A stretch of DNA of 64,000 bases, from positions 186,001 through 250,000 of the forward strand of contig CAWBXO010000002.1 in the NCBI GenBank assembly GCA_963792785.1. Direction: 5' to 3'. The DNA comes from CAWIMX01 sp963792785 (GTDB lineage Bacteria > Acidobacteriota > Vicinamibacteria > Vicinamibacterales > CAVVIG01). This document shows, piece after piece, positions 39,251 through 47,633 of the stretch. The position numbers and the translations under genes are program-made. Each line of letters starts with the position of its first letter. The first letter of the stretch is position 1. The notes below the pieces were generated by a model. That model was given only the letters and a program-made list of their open reading frames with translations. It was not told the DNA's origin and ran no database searches.

Positions 39251-39422
39251 GCGTCGAGTCTAAAAGGCCGGAATTCGCGCCGTCCCAGAACGCGCCTGGC
39301 CAATGTTCCGGCGAGTGTCACTCGCGGTGTCAACGGCGTCGTCCGCTCACTATTCTACGCGGCACTCGTCATCGGCGTCTCTTCGCGTACCAGCGGCATT
39401 CTGGGGAAACCGTGCCCCCGGA

Positions 39423-40400
39423 TTAGGGCGCGGCCTGTGGCGGTTGACCCGCGAACGCCAACGCGAATCCGTACGGGAGGAACGCCAGCTTGTCGTGGTC
39501 AACGAACGGAAACACGCCGGCTTCGGGGACATAGAACTCGAGAATGGCTCCAGACCCCGCGGGAACTGCGAACGTTTGTACGCTCTGCACGGGCGCCGCG
39601 CCTGCATAGACGCGATCGAAGATGCTGCCGATCACATGGGCGGATGACACGCCCGGGCCGACGTTCACGAAATACATGCGCACCAGGTCGCCGACGTTGA
39701 CATCGACGGGCTCGTTGTCCAGCCGTCCGTTGAACATCGAGAACTGCTCGTCATTCTTGGCCGTCCGCGCCGGATCGGTGCCCGGGATGAATCCGTGCGC
39801 ATCGGGCGTGCCGTAGACCGCATCCTCGACGACGACGATCTCACGCGCCGGTCGGAGCGGCTCATTGCGGGGATACACGATCATCGCGCCATGGATCCCG
39901 CTCTTGATGTGGAGATCGGTGACCGGCCCTGCCGAGCAGTGATACATATAGACGCCGGGCGTCTCCACCGTCTTCGAGATCGTCAGCGTCGTCCCCGGGG
40001 GCGTCGGTCCATACTTGCGCGCGTCGATCGTGAACGCGTGGGTGTCCAGGCCGTGGGACGTGGTGCCCGTGTTGTGGACATGAATGGTGACGGTATCCCC
40101 TTCGCACGCCTCAATCGTCGGCCCGGGAATCCGGCCGTTGTAGGTCCACGCCGCAAACGTGATTCCCATGCCGAGATCGACACCGGCGGTCTCGACCACG
40201 TCCACGTCGACGGTCTTCTCACGTGACGCCGCGCATGTCTTCTCCCGACCGACGAGGGGCGGCATGTTTCTCGTCGCCAGCGGCGGGCCGGCCGTGGCGG
40301 CGTTCTGCTGTGCGACTGGCCCTCGTCCGCCGCATGCGATTGAAACGGACGTAATGACGATGGCCAACCCGGCGATCAAAAGACGTCGTGCGATCCTCAT
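39423..40400 (-). CDS. nirK: AniA-type copper nitrite reductase (NirK) lipoprotein, axial Met replaced by Ile
   Basis: 325 residues, lipobox near Cys23, two cupredoxin domains. By motif comparison with Neisseria AniA/class II NirK: type 1 copper ligands His116, Cys155, His164; the axial position (residue 169, in KSGIHG) is Ile where NirK has Met. Type 2 ligands His121, His154 and His302 are present, as are the catalytic Asp119 (HGLDTH) and His255 (HVIGSIFDRVY). So the catalytic site is intact and the electron-entry site altered. Ile codon ATC was checked in the sequence. 49 bases downstream of RIC, same operon. Reduces nitrite to NO, which the nearby qNOR would remove. Confidence 0.85.
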   Translation of the reverse strand: MRIARRLLIAGLAIVITSVSIACGGRGPVAQQNAATAGPPLATRNMPPLVGREKTCAASREKTVDVDVVETAGVDLGMGITFAAWTYNGRIPGPTIEACEGDTVTIHVHNTGTTSHGLDTHAFTIDARKYGPTPPGTTLTISKTVETPGVYMYHCSAGPVTDLHIKSGIHGAMIVYPRNEPLRPAREIVVVEDAVYGTPDAHGFIPGTDPARTAKNDEQFSMFNGRLDNEPVDVNVGDLVRMYFVNVGPGVSSAHVIGSIFDRVYAGAAPVQSVQTFAVPAGSGAILEFYVPEAGVFPFVDHDKLAFLPYGFALAFAGQPPQAAP

Positions 40401-40449
40401 GGCGATCCTCCCGCCCTAGCCGATACCACCCGCAGGCGATGGGTGCGGC

Positions 40450-41034
40450 CTATGCGTTTTGCCGATCCGCGTGCGCCTCGAGCGCGACAGCTTTCGGAAA
40501 CAGCACGTTGTTCTCCAGGTGCACGTGACGATGAAGGTCCCGCTCGAACGCCGCGAGCTCCTCGAAGCAGATTCGGTACGTGGCGCAGCCGTCGGCCGGC
40601 ACGGTGAAGCCGCCGGTGAGCTCGCGAATGAGGCGCATCTCGTCACCCGCTTCGCGATGCTCGCGTTCCATCATGCGGATCGGATTCTCGACCGTACCGA
40701 ACGGACTCACTCGCGAAAGATCTGGTTCCGCCGCGAGCTCGCGGATGTACGGAAAGAGCACCCGCTCTTCCTTCATCATGTGCTGCAGCAAGTCTCGGTC
40801 TATCTCGTCGAACGCGGCGGCCACCCGAGCGAGCTCTGGATGCCGGGCGCCGTGCACGTCCACCAGCTTCGCCAGATGACGCGCGATGGCCGGCAGCGCC
40901 GAGCGAATGTACGCATGGTGCACCACGAGGATGTGGTCGATCAGCCGATCCGCCGGCCAGCGCGTCACGTCGTCATCGTCGAAGTCGATGGCGACAATCT
41001 CACCAACCGTGGCTGTCTCGAATGACTCGTTCAT
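40450..41034 (-). CDS. RIC/YtfE-like di-iron hemerythrin protein lacking the CCGG domain
   Basis: 194 residues, ATG 41034 preceded by AGGAGGG. The hemerythrin-like helices carry the ligand pattern: LIDHILVVHHAY, HLAKLVDVHGARHPEL, LLQHMMKEERVLFPYI, MMEREHREAGDEM, LHRHVHLENNVLFP. RIC proteins repair or protect Fe-S clusters under NO stress. Normal members start with a ScdA_N domain TVGEIVA...GIDFCCGG. Here TVGEIVA is followed directly by IDFDDDDVTRW and the hemerythrin part, so the CCGG segment is missing. First gene of the operon, then nirK. Confidence 0.82.
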   Translation of the reverse strand: MNESFETATVGEIVAIDFDDDDVTRWPADRLIDHILVVHHAYIRSALPAIARHLAKLVDVHGARHPELARVAAAFDEIDRDLLQHMMKEERVLFPYIRELAAEPDLSRVSPFGTVENPIRMMEREHREAGDEMRLIRELTGGFTVPADGCATYRICFEELAAFERDLHRHVHLENNVLFPKAVALEAHADRQNA

Positions 41035-41084
41035 GGCGCACCCTCCTGCATGCACCGAGCGTATCGACGGGCGTTGGGCGCCGC

Positions 41085-41100
41085 TATGACGGCCGTCATA
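41085..41100. promoter_or_regulatory. perfect palindrome TATGACGGCCGTCATA, likely Crp/Fnr-family operator
   Basis: A 16-bp perfect dyad in the 85-bp space between the divergent RIC-nirK operon (start 41034) and the Crp/Fnr gene (start 41120). Half-sites TGAC with a 4-bp centre resemble the half-site geometry of Fnr/Dnr-like proteins (TTGAT-N4-ATCAA), with C replacing the last base. The Crp/Fnr neighbour's recognition helix holds the conserved Glu and Arg of this family. Centre about 58 bp upstream of RIC and 27 bp upstream of the regulator. Confidence 0.65.
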
Positions 41101-41119
41101 TCGGCGAGAATAGGGCAAT

Positions 41120-41812
41120 ATGACGGCCAGCCTGGATGAAGCCCTCAGGCGAACGACGATCTTTCGGCGGTTGTCGGCCGACGATCGGCAACGTGTCGCC
41201 TCGGTGGCGTCGGTGCGCGCCTACGACAAAGGCGAGCGGCTTTTTGACGAAGGGGAGCCCTCGGATCAGCTCTACACCGTCATCGACGGTCGCGTAAAGG
41301 TGTTCAAGACGACGGCACGGGGGACAGACGTCATTCTCGAGCTGTTCGGTCCGGGCGATCCGGTGGGCGCCGTGGCGGTCTACGAGTCCCGCGCCTATCC
41401 CGCCGGCGCCGTCGCGCTCGAGCCGACGACGTGCGTGCTGATTCCGCGGAACGCCTTCTTTGCATTGCTCGAGGCCCATCCGACGATCGTGCGCGGCCTG
41501 CTCGGTGGACTCACGCATCGGCTCGTCGAGCTGACGAACCGCCTGGCCGAGCTCTCCGGCGGCCGCATCGAGACCCGGCTCGCGCGGTTCTTCCTGAAGC
41601 TCGCCACTGATCTCGGGCAGCATCATCCCGACGGCACGTTCATTCCCCTCGTCCTCTCGCGGCAGGAACTCGCCGACATGATCGGCACCACGATCGAGAC
41701 GGCGATCCGGATCATGAGCCGCTGGGGAAAGGAAGACCTCGTCCGCACGGAAAAGGACGGGTTTGTCCTCGTGGACCGCCCGGCGATTGAAGCGCGTGCC
41801 TGGTCGTGGTAG
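41120..41812 (+). CDS. Crp/Fnr-family transcriptional regulator
   Basis: 230 residues: cyclic-nucleotide-binding-like beta barrel (residues ~15-120; KGERLFDEGEPSDQLYTVIDGRVKVF), dimer helix, then a winged HTH (LSRQELADMIGTTIETAIRIMSRWGKEDLV). It has no Fnr-type N-terminal cysteine cluster, only one Cys (TTCVLIP). The recognition helix reads TTIETAIR, with E-x-x-x-R spacing like CRP/Fnr and Ile in place of Ser/Gly. Likely NO- or oxygen-responsive like Dnr/NnrR, sensing cofactor unknown. Divergent from RIC-nirK with a palindrome between. Confidence 0.85.
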   Translation: MTASLDEALRRTTIFRRLSADDRQRVASVASVRAYDKGERLFDEGEPSDQLYTVIDGRVKVFKTTARGTDVILELFGPGDPVGAVAVYESRAYPAGAVALEPTTCVLIPRNAFFALLEAHPTIVRGLLGGLTHRLVELTNRLAELSGGRIETRLARFFLKLATDLGQHHPDGTFIPLVLSRQELADMIGTTIETAIRIMSRWGKEDLVRTEKDGFVLVDRPAIEARAWSW

Positions 41813-41826
41813 CGTTGTGGCGGAAA

Positions 41827-41844
41827 TATATGGGTTCCCATGTA
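41827..41844. promoter_or_regulatory. imperfect dyad TATATGGGTTCCCATGTA overlapping the MarR start
   Basis: Two 8-base arms (TATATGGG and CCCATGTA) match at 7 of 8 positions around TT, and the MarR ATG (41830) lies inside. MarR proteins commonly bind dyads over their own promoters or starts, so autorepression is plausible. Confidence 0.4.
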
Positions 41845-42324
41845 AGTAGCCGATCGCGGCAGACCAGCCGCGACATCCAGGCCATTCTCGACGCCGTCCG
41901 ACACATCGTCCAGCGCCTGCGCGAATCGTCGCGGGACACTGAGCAACGGCACGGGCTGACCGCGGCCCAGATCTTCGTCCTCGAGCACCTTCGCGACAGT
42001 GATGGTCTCTCGGTCAATGATCTGGCGGCCCGCACCTACACCCACCAGAGCTCGGTGTCCGCCGTGGTCTCTCGACTCGTTCGCCGCGGCCTCGTGCGTT
42101 CTCGCCGCGCCGGCTCCGATGCCCGGCGCCGCTCGTTGTCACTCAGTGACAAGGGGCGGCACGCCCTCGCCATCGCACCGGTCGCCGCGCAGACCGAGAT
42201 TATCGAGGCCGTGCGCCAGCTACCCGAAGCCGCCAGGCACCAACTCGCCGTGACCCTGCGGCGTGTGTCCGGCGCCGTCGGCCGGCAACGTCATCCGCTC
42301 ATGTTCTTCGAGACCCGCGTCTGA
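41830..42324 (+). CDS. MarR-family transcriptional regulator
   Basis: 165 residues. I use ATG 41830 (GGCGGA 6 bases upstream); a GTG at 41806 overlaps the Crp stop. Winged-HTH features: ILDAVRHIVQRLRESSRDTEQRHGLTAAQIFVLEHL, SVNDLAARTYTHQSSVSAVVSRLVRRGLVRSRRAGSDARRRSLSLSDKG. The following CLC gene starts 3 bases after its stop, so it probably controls the channel. Ligand unknown. Confidence 0.85.
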   Translation: MGSHVSSRSRQTSRDIQAILDAVRHIVQRLRESSRDTEQRHGLTAAQIFVLEHLRDSDGLSVNDLAARTYTHQSSVSAVVSRLVRRGLVRSRRAGSDARRRSLSLSDKGRHALAIAPVAAQTEIIEAVRQLPEAARHQLAVTLRRVSGAVGRQRHPLMFFETRV

Positions 42325-42326
42325 CG

Positions 42327-43658
42327 ATGAGGCGTGAGTCGGCCGAACGGAGGCGATGGCGCCAGCACTTCCCGCGCCTGCACGAGAAGCTGGATGCGGC
42401 GTACTCGCGCAACCTGCACAGATGGCTGGTGATCGCGCCGGTCATTGGGTTGACGACCGGCCTGACCATCACCGTGGTCGCGGTCGTCATCCTGCAGGAC
42501 GTGTGGCCGGCCGTCTTCGGCTATTACCTGCGCCATTACTGGGCCATCGTGCCAGGCCTCGTCCTGGGCTTCACGGTGACCGGGCTCATCATGCAGGCGC
42601 TGACGCCTGATCCCAACGAGCACTCCACCGAGGAGATCATCCGCGCCTATCATCACCATCACGGCGCCATTGAGATGCGGCCGTTTCTGCCCAAGCTGCT
42701 CGCGGCCGTGGCGACCGTCGGCAGCGGCGGCAGCGCCGCCCTCGAGGGCCCGAGCATCTACGGCGGCGGGGCCATCGGATCGTGGCTGTGGACCCACCTG
42801 AGGCGTTTGGCGCCCGGGCCACGTGACCGCCGGATCATGCTCATCAGTGGCGCCGCGGCGGGCATGGCCGCCGTCTTCCGCGCGCCGCTGACCGGCCTCG
42901 TGTTCGCGCTCGAGATGCCCTACAAGGATGATCTCGCGCACGAAGCGCTGCTGCCGTCCCTCATTGCGGCGGTGGTCGCCTACGTCACGCTCGCCTCGTT
43001 CCTGGGCGCCGCGCCGCTGTTCGACTTCCCGGCGGCGGCGGCGTTCACCGGCCGCGACCTGCTGTGGTCCGCGGTGCTCGGCATGGTGGTCGGCCTCATC
43101 GCCATGATCTTCACGCTGGCGTTCCGCCGGGCACGATCGTTCGTCGTCAGCTACCGCGCACCCCACTGGCTGAAGCTGGCCGCGGGCGGCCTGCTCACGG
43201 GGCTGTGCGGTCTCGCCTTCATCTTCATCTTCGGCAACTCGCTCGTGCCGCTGGGCCCCAACTATGAGGCCGTCGGGACCATCCTCCAGGCGGCCCATAC
43301 GCCGGCGGAGCTGGTGGCGTTCGCTGCCGTTAAGCTGACCGCCACGATCTGTTCCCTCGCCGCGGGTGGGGTGAGCGCGATGTTTGTGCCCCTGTTCCTG
43401 GCGGGCGAAGCCCTTGGCGCGGCATTCGGTCAGGTGATTCACGGGGGCTCGATCGAGCTCTATGCGGCAGTCGGCATGGCGTCGTTCATCGCGGCTGGCT
43501 ACAAGACGCCCCTGGCGGCTGTCGTCTTCGTCGCCGAAGCGACGGGTGGTCATGCATTCCTGATCCCGGCGTTGATCGGCGCGGCCGTCGCCTACGCCGT
43601 GTCTGGCGACGTCTCCGTCTCCGGCGATCAGCAGCTGCACGAAGGGCGCAGAGACTGA
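42327..43658 (+). CDS. CLC-type chloride channel or antiporter
   Basis: 443 residues with about 12 TM helices. GSGGSAALEGPSIYGGG corresponds to the GSGIP and G-x-E-x-P region with the gating glutamate in LEGPS; AAVFRAPLTGLVFALE is the second anion-binding segment. The usual GxFxP is replaced by GGVSAMFVPLFLAG. CLC proteins exchange Cl-/H+ or conduct Cl-. Lies immediately after MarR inside the island; a role in pH or charge balance during proton-consuming denitrification is inference. Confidence 0.86.
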   Translation: MRRESAERRRWRQHFPRLHEKLDAAYSRNLHRWLVIAPVIGLTTGLTITVVAVVILQDVWPAVFGYYLRHYWAIVPGLVLGFTVTGLIMQALTPDPNEHSTEEIIRAYHHHHGAIEMRPFLPKLLAAVATVGSGGSAALEGPSIYGGGAIGSWLWTHLRRLAPGPRDRRIMLISGAAAGMAAVFRAPLTGLVFALEMPYKDDLAHEALLPSLIAAVVAYVTLASFLGAAPLFDFPAAAAFTGRDLLWSAVLGMVVGLIAMIFTLAFRRARSFVVSYRAPHWLKLAAGGLLTGLCGLAFIFIFGNSLVPLGPNYEAVGTILQAAHTPAELVAFAAVKLTATICSLAAGGVSAMFVPLFLAGEALGAAFGQVIHGGSIELYAAVGMASFIAAGYKTPLAAVVFVAEATGGHAFLIPALIGAAVAYAVSGDVSVSGDQQLHEGRRD

Positions 43659-43766
43659 GATTTGCCTCGGCACGTCCCCACTCTGGGTGTTCGTCCAGCG
43701 GACACTCGTCAGCGCGAAGGGGTGAGGAGGCTCGACACCGGGGCCGCGCGTGACACACACTCAGAC

Positions 43767-44507
43767 ATGCCTCACCTGGGCAAGCAACACTGGCTGCGCC
43801 GATATGACTGGGATGCCATCGCCGGCATCGTGGCGGCCGGGATCGCCCTCATCCTTCATCTCCTGCACATCGTCGAGCCGGACGTCCTGCTCACGATCAC
43901 GCTCGTGCTGCTCGCGCTCCTGCTACTCAGACAGCTGCGGCACGAAGCGCGCGAAGAACGGGTCGAAGAGACGACCGGCCGAACCGAGCAGTTGCTGGTG
44001 ACCTTGCAGGACACGCTCACGCCTCCCGACGTCGTGCTGGTCGGTCCGCGCCGCCTCCGGGCCGCGAGCGAAGCGTTCGCCCGCCAGGCCCGTGGAGAGA
44101 TGACCTGGTTCAACGTCTGTCTGCTGATGTTTCGCCCACAGGAGCTCTTCGACTGCCTGCTCCGGCCGGCCGTCGAAAATCCTCAGGTCACTCGGATCGA
44201 GTTCGTGCTCGACGAGGGTGAACGGACGAACTGGCGCGATCACGTGGTGCCAAAACTGGCAGAGTGCCACGGGAGGGAGAAGGTGCTCGAACCACGGTGG
44301 TGCGCGCTGCATGAGAGCGTGTCGTTCATCCTCGCCGACCGGAGCAGCGACGGCCAGGCCGAAGCGCAGCTCAGCTTCTGGGGCGAACCGTTCATGGCTC
44401 GCACCACGGGACGCGACGTCCCGCGCTACATCTTCCACGTCCATGCGCACTCGGAGCTGGTGCCCCGACTGGTCGAGCTCGCGCGCACGTACCGGCTGGC
44501 GCCGTAG
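43767..44507 (+). CDS. membrane-anchored protein of unknown function
   Basis: 246 residues, ATG 43767. Two hydrophobic helices in residues ~12-58 (IAGIVAAGIALILHLL; LLTITLVLLALLLL) then an alpha/beta domain with FNVCLLMFRPQELFDCLLRPAV, RIEFVLDEGERTNW, FILADRS and FHVHAHSELVPRLV. The last region is reminiscent of phospholipase D-like or TIR-type alpha/beta domains without their catalytic HKD, so no activity is claimed. The cytoplasmic domain likely faces inward. Confidence 0.65.
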   Translation: MPHLGKQHWLRRYDWDAIAGIVAAGIALILHLLHIVEPDVLLTITLVLLALLLLRQLRHEAREERVEETTGRTEQLLVTLQDTLTPPDVVLVGPRRLRAASEAFARQARGEMTWFNVCLLMFRPQELFDCLLRPAVENPQVTRIEFVLDEGERTNWRDHVVPKLAECHGREKVLEPRWCALHESVSFILADRSSDGQAEAQLSFWGEPFMARTTGRDVPRYIFHVHAHSELVPRLVELARTYRLAP

Positions 44508-44537
44508 CGGCTGCGCCCTGCCACCGGGGCGCTGACG

Positions 44538-44873
44538 TCAGATCGGGCGGATCATCGTCAACAACATCTTGAACCGCGTGCGCGCCGCGACGGCATGTGG
44601 CTGATTCGCCGGCATCAGCACGATGTCGCCCGCGGGCACTGTCATTCGCACGCCCGCGATCGTGATGAGGGCTTCCCCCTCCAGCACGTGCGCGACGGCG
44701 TCGAACGGCGCGGTGTGCTCACTGAGCGATTGACCTTCGTCGAACGCGAACAGCGTCACGGTGCCACCGCCGCGCTTGAGCAGGATGCGACTGACCACCG
44801 CCCCGTCCTGGTACGCAGCCAGGGTCGCCGGTGCGACCGGAGCCGCGCCAGGCATTTCAGATAGAGTTGCCAT
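44538..44873 (-). CDS. small cupin-domain protein
   Basis: 111 residues, one cupin barrel. Motif 1 SLSEHTAPFDAVAHVLEGEALIT (metal His pattern H-x-A-P-F-D), motif 2 VPAGDIVLMPANQPHAVAA. Many such small cupins accompany NO/nitrite genes, where some act as sensors or redox enzymes, but no role is assigned. ATG 44873; divergent from the methyltransferase gene. Confidence 0.82.
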   Translation of the reverse strand: MATLSEMPGAAPVAPATLAAYQDGAVVSRILLKRGGGTVTLFAFDEGQSLSEHTAPFDAVAHVLEGEALITIAGVRMTVPAGDIVLMPANQPHAVAARTRFKMLLTMIRPI

Positions 44874-44938
44874 GCAGTCCTCTCAAGGCCATCATCCCTC
44901 ACGCCTGACGGCATCTCCGCGCGTGCTATGTTTCGAGT

Positions 44939-45622
44939 GTGGACCCGCTCGCAGGCTCGCCATGGAGTGACCCCGGCACGGTGGCGGGATTCGCACGGTC
45001 GGCGCCAAATGCCGTGCTCATGCGGTTCGCCGAGGAGGAGCTGAAGCGCTCCGGGAGCGGGCGCGTGCTCGACATCGGCTGCGGTGCCGGGCGCAACGCA
45101 GTCCCACTCGCCCGTCTCGGATGGAACGTGCTGGGCACTGACCTGTCGTGGCCCATGCTTTGCGCTGCCGCGAGTCGCACGCATGAGGATGGGCTCGACG
45201 ACCGACTTCATCTGGTCCTTGCGCCGATGGAGCGCATCCCGGCGAGAGACCGCAGCTTCGACCTGGTCATTGCGCACGGCATCTGGAACCTCGCGCGTTC
45301 CGCCGTGCAATTCCGACGGGCGCTCGATGAGGCGGCTCGGGTGGCCAGGCCGGGCGCGGGACTGTTTGTGTTCACGTTTTCGCGAAACACCCTTCCAGCA
45401 CAGATCGCGCCCGTGGCCGGCGAGCCGTTCGTGTTCACCCAGTTCTCCGGCGAACCGCAATGCTTCCTCACCGAGGCCCAACTCGACGCCGAGTTGCGTC
45501 GCGTCGGCTTCGTGCGGGATCCCGGCGTGCCCTTCCACGAGTACAACGCGCCGAAGCCGGGGACGCTGTCGACCGGCAAGGCGCCCGTGATCTACGAGGC
45601 GGCCTTCCGCCGTGAGGCGTGA
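44939..45622 (+). CDS. class I SAM-dependent methyltransferase
   Basis: 227 residues, GTG 44939. Motif I RVLDIGCGAGRNAVPLA, motif II GTDLSWPML, then DRSFDLVIAHGIWNLA at motif IV. GRNAVPLA resembles tellurite-resistance TehB-like and thiopurine-type enzymes. The C-terminal region QCFLTEAQLDAELRRVGFVRDPG is typical. Probably methylates a small molecule; relation to nitrogen oxides unknown. Confidence 0.83.
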   Translation: MDPLAGSPWSDPGTVAGFARSAPNAVLMRFAEEELKRSGSGRVLDIGCGAGRNAVPLARLGWNVLGTDLSWPMLCAAASRTHEDGLDDRLHLVLAPMERIPARDRSFDLVIAHGIWNLARSAVQFRRALDEAARVARPGAGLFVFTFSRNTLPAQIAPVAGEPFVFTQFSGEPQCFLTEAQLDAELRRVGFVRDPGVPFHEYNAPKPGTLSTGKAPVIYEAAFRREA

Positions 45623-45636
45623 CACGTTCCCCCAGG

Positions 45637-47142
45637 CTAGACCGGAACCGCGAGCTCGGGCATCGGACGCGCCGTGAAGAGCCGCCGGCATGGCTTCGCG
45701 ATCCAGCGCGCCCAGTGCGCGGAGCGACCCACCCGCGCGCTATCGGTCGCGATGCCCGTGTTGGCGTACATCTGCCGGTATAACTTGGAGATCAGCACGA
45801 ACGCCAGCCGCGACTTCAGCGATTCGACGCAGTGCGCGCGTTCCCAGACGTTCGGCAGGCTGTAGAAGGAGTCCCACGCCCGCTGCGTCCCGCGCCGGAT
45901 GTCGTCGGGCGACATCGCCGGATGCGGCGTGTACACCTTCGGCCGGAGTGCCTGCGGAATGAGCCAGTGGCGCGTGAGCGGGTTCCCCGCGATCCGCGTC
46001 GTATCGCTCTCCATGGTTTTCTCCCAGGCGGCGAAATCGGTCGTGCCGGGGAACGGCGTGAGCATGACGAACTGCGCGAAGGTGACGCCCGACTGACGCG
46101 CCACCGCGACGGTCGCTTCGAACGTGCTCTGGCGATCGCTCGGCAGCCCGAAGATGAACGACCCGAGCACGTGGACCCCGTGATGCTTGAAGGCCCGTAA
46201 CCGATCGACCAACTGATCGCCGGCGGCGTTGAAGCCCTTGTGGACGTCTTTCAGCCCCTCGGGCGTCACCGACTCGACGCCGACGAGCGCGCCTTTGATG
46301 CGCGCGTTGCGCATGGCATCCAGAAACTCGGGATCCTCAGCCGCCTCCATCGTGATCTGCGTGAAGAACACCATATCGTCCGGCAACGCGGCCAGGCGGC
46401 GCATGAGCTCGAAGCGCTCGGTCCGGAGCGCGCTCAACGTGAGGAATTGCGCCTGATCGGCCCGGCGCGACGCCATCTGCAGGTCCGTGAGCGTCACCGG
46501 ATAGAAATTGTCGTCGGCCAGCGCAATGAAGCGAAAGCCGCGACGCCTCAACTCGACGATCTCTTCGACAACGATGTCGCTCGTCCGCTGACGCGGGCGC
46601 TGGCCATCGGTCTTCCAGACGGAACAGAACGAACAGTGCTTCGGGCAACCGCGGACCGTCTGCACCGACGCCCACATGTATCGGTCTGGCGGCATCAGAT
46701 CCCATCGCGCCGGCAGCAGCTGATCCGGTTCGACTTGACCACCATCGTAGAGAGGCGCGCAGCGGCCCGCCGCGCAGTCGTCGAGGACCCGCGTCCAGAC
46801 GCGGTCGCCGTCGCCCTTCACGACCGCGTGCGCGCCGCCGAGATCGCGGGCTTCATCGGGAAACAGCGTCGCGTGAATGCCGCCGAAGACCACGATGGCG
46901 CCGGCCGCTCGCGCCGCGGTGCCGATCTCATACCCACGCAGGGCATTGCCGGTATGAATCCCAATGCCGACTATATCGCCTCGCGCGATGATCGCCGGAT
47001 CCAGTGGCTCGAGGGTTTCGTCGGTAATGACCGGATCCCCGAAGCGACCGGGGGTCGCCTGGGCCAGCACGTACAGCCAGCGCGGCGTGATGACACCGAT
47101 CCCGAAGGACACATGACTCGGATTGATGAGATGAATGCTCAT
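45637..47142 (-). CDS. B12-binding-type radical SAM enzyme in the NsrR operon
   Basis: 501 residues. N-terminal cobalamin-binding-like Rossmann domain (VGIGIHTGNALRGYEIG, IVVFGGIHATLFPDEA, AVVKGDGD), then the radical SAM core with RGCPKHCSFCSVW (CxxxCxxC) about residue 165. A later strand set (ALVGVESVTPEGLKDVHKGFN; HVLGSFIFGLPSD) fits the P-methyltransferase/hopanoid-type group. Starts 10 bases after the NsrR stop, so they form an operon and it should respond to NO. The target is unknown. The canonical D-x-H-x-x-G B12 motif is not clear. Confidence 0.83.
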   Translation of the reverse strand: MSIHLINPSHVSFGIGVITPRWLYVLAQATPGRFGDPVITDETLEPLDPAIIARGDIVGIGIHTGNALRGYEIGTAARAAGAIVVFGGIHATLFPDEARDLGGAHAVVKGDGDRVWTRVLDDCAAGRCAPLYDGGQVEPDQLLPARWDLMPPDRYMWASVQTVRGCPKHCSFCSVWKTDGQRPRQRTSDIVVEEIVELRRRGFRFIALADDNFYPVTLTDLQMASRRADQAQFLTLSALRTERFELMRRLAALPDDMVFFTQITMEAAEDPEFLDAMRNARIKGALVGVESVTPEGLKDVHKGFNAAGDQLVDRLRAFKHHGVHVLGSFIFGLPSDRQSTFEATVAVARQSGVTFAQFVMLTPFPGTTDFAAWEKTMESDTTRIAGNPLTRHWLIPQALRPKVYTPHPAMSPDDIRRGTQRAWDSFYSLPNVWERAHCVESLKSRLAFVLISKLYRQMYANTGIATDSARVGRSAHWARWIAKPCRRLFTARPMPELAVPV

Positions 47143-47151
47143 AGAGAATGC

Positions 47152-47601
47152 TTACGGCGTCGCTTCGAGCGATTGATTCAACAGGCGGATGAGGGACGGT
47201 GCGCGCGGCAGGAAATCGGCCAGCGTGTGGGCGTCGAGCGCGCCGAGAAAGGCGCGCTTCGCACGTTTCAGCGCACCCTTGAGCCCGCACGCGGATTCAA
47301 TCGGGCACGTATTGCGCTCGAGATCGAAGCACTCGACAAGATCCCAGTGGGGCTCCGTCATTCGGATCAGCCGGCCGACGTTGATCTCGCTGGGTGCCTT
47401 GTTGAGACGGAGCCCGCCGCGGCGACCGCGCACGCTCACCACGAGACCCTGGCCCACCAGCCGTTGCACGACCTTGATCATGATGTGCGGCGACACCTTA
47501 TAGGCGCGGCTGACTTCGGCGACCGACACGGTGCGACCCTCGTGCAGCGCGAGATACAGCAGCAACCGCAGCGAATAGTCAGAAAACTTGGTCAGGTTCA
47601 T
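47152..47601 (-). CDS. nsrR: NsrR-type Rrf2 regulator (NO-sensing Fe-S repressor)
   Basis: 149 residues, ATG 47601. Winged HTH N-terminus (SLRLLLYLALHEGRTVSVAEVSRAYKVSPHIMIKVVQRLV), then the Fe-S site at Cys91, Cys99 and Cys105 (ECFDLERNTCPIESACGLKGAL is the block). The C-x5-C of the last two matches NsrR; the first gap is longer than in E. coli or S. coelicolor. NsrR loses DNA binding when NO reacts with its cluster. First gene of an operon with the radical SAM enzyme, divergent from nnrS-like, with a dyad operator between. Confidence 0.86.
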   Translation of the reverse strand: MNLTKFSDYSLRLLLYLALHEGRTVSVAEVSRAYKVSPHIMIKVVQRLVGQGLVVSVRGRRGGLRLNKAPSEINVGRLIRMTEPHWDLVECFDLERNTCPIESACGLKGALKRAKRAFLGALDAHTLADFLPRAPSLIRLLNQSLEATP

Positions 47602-47633
47602 GGAGATTCTTCATCGGCTGGTAATCATAGCGC

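Noticed and set aside
39251..39422. Integrase remnant or attachment site after tRNA-Ser
   Set aside because: No integrase-like residues or repeated tRNA end visible in the 170 bases, so not claimed.
39154..39426. Plus-strand frame over tRNA-Ser(UGA), beginning LAEGEGFEPPEPFPVQWF
   Set aside because: It is translation of the tRNA gene and its flank, a known annotation artefact.
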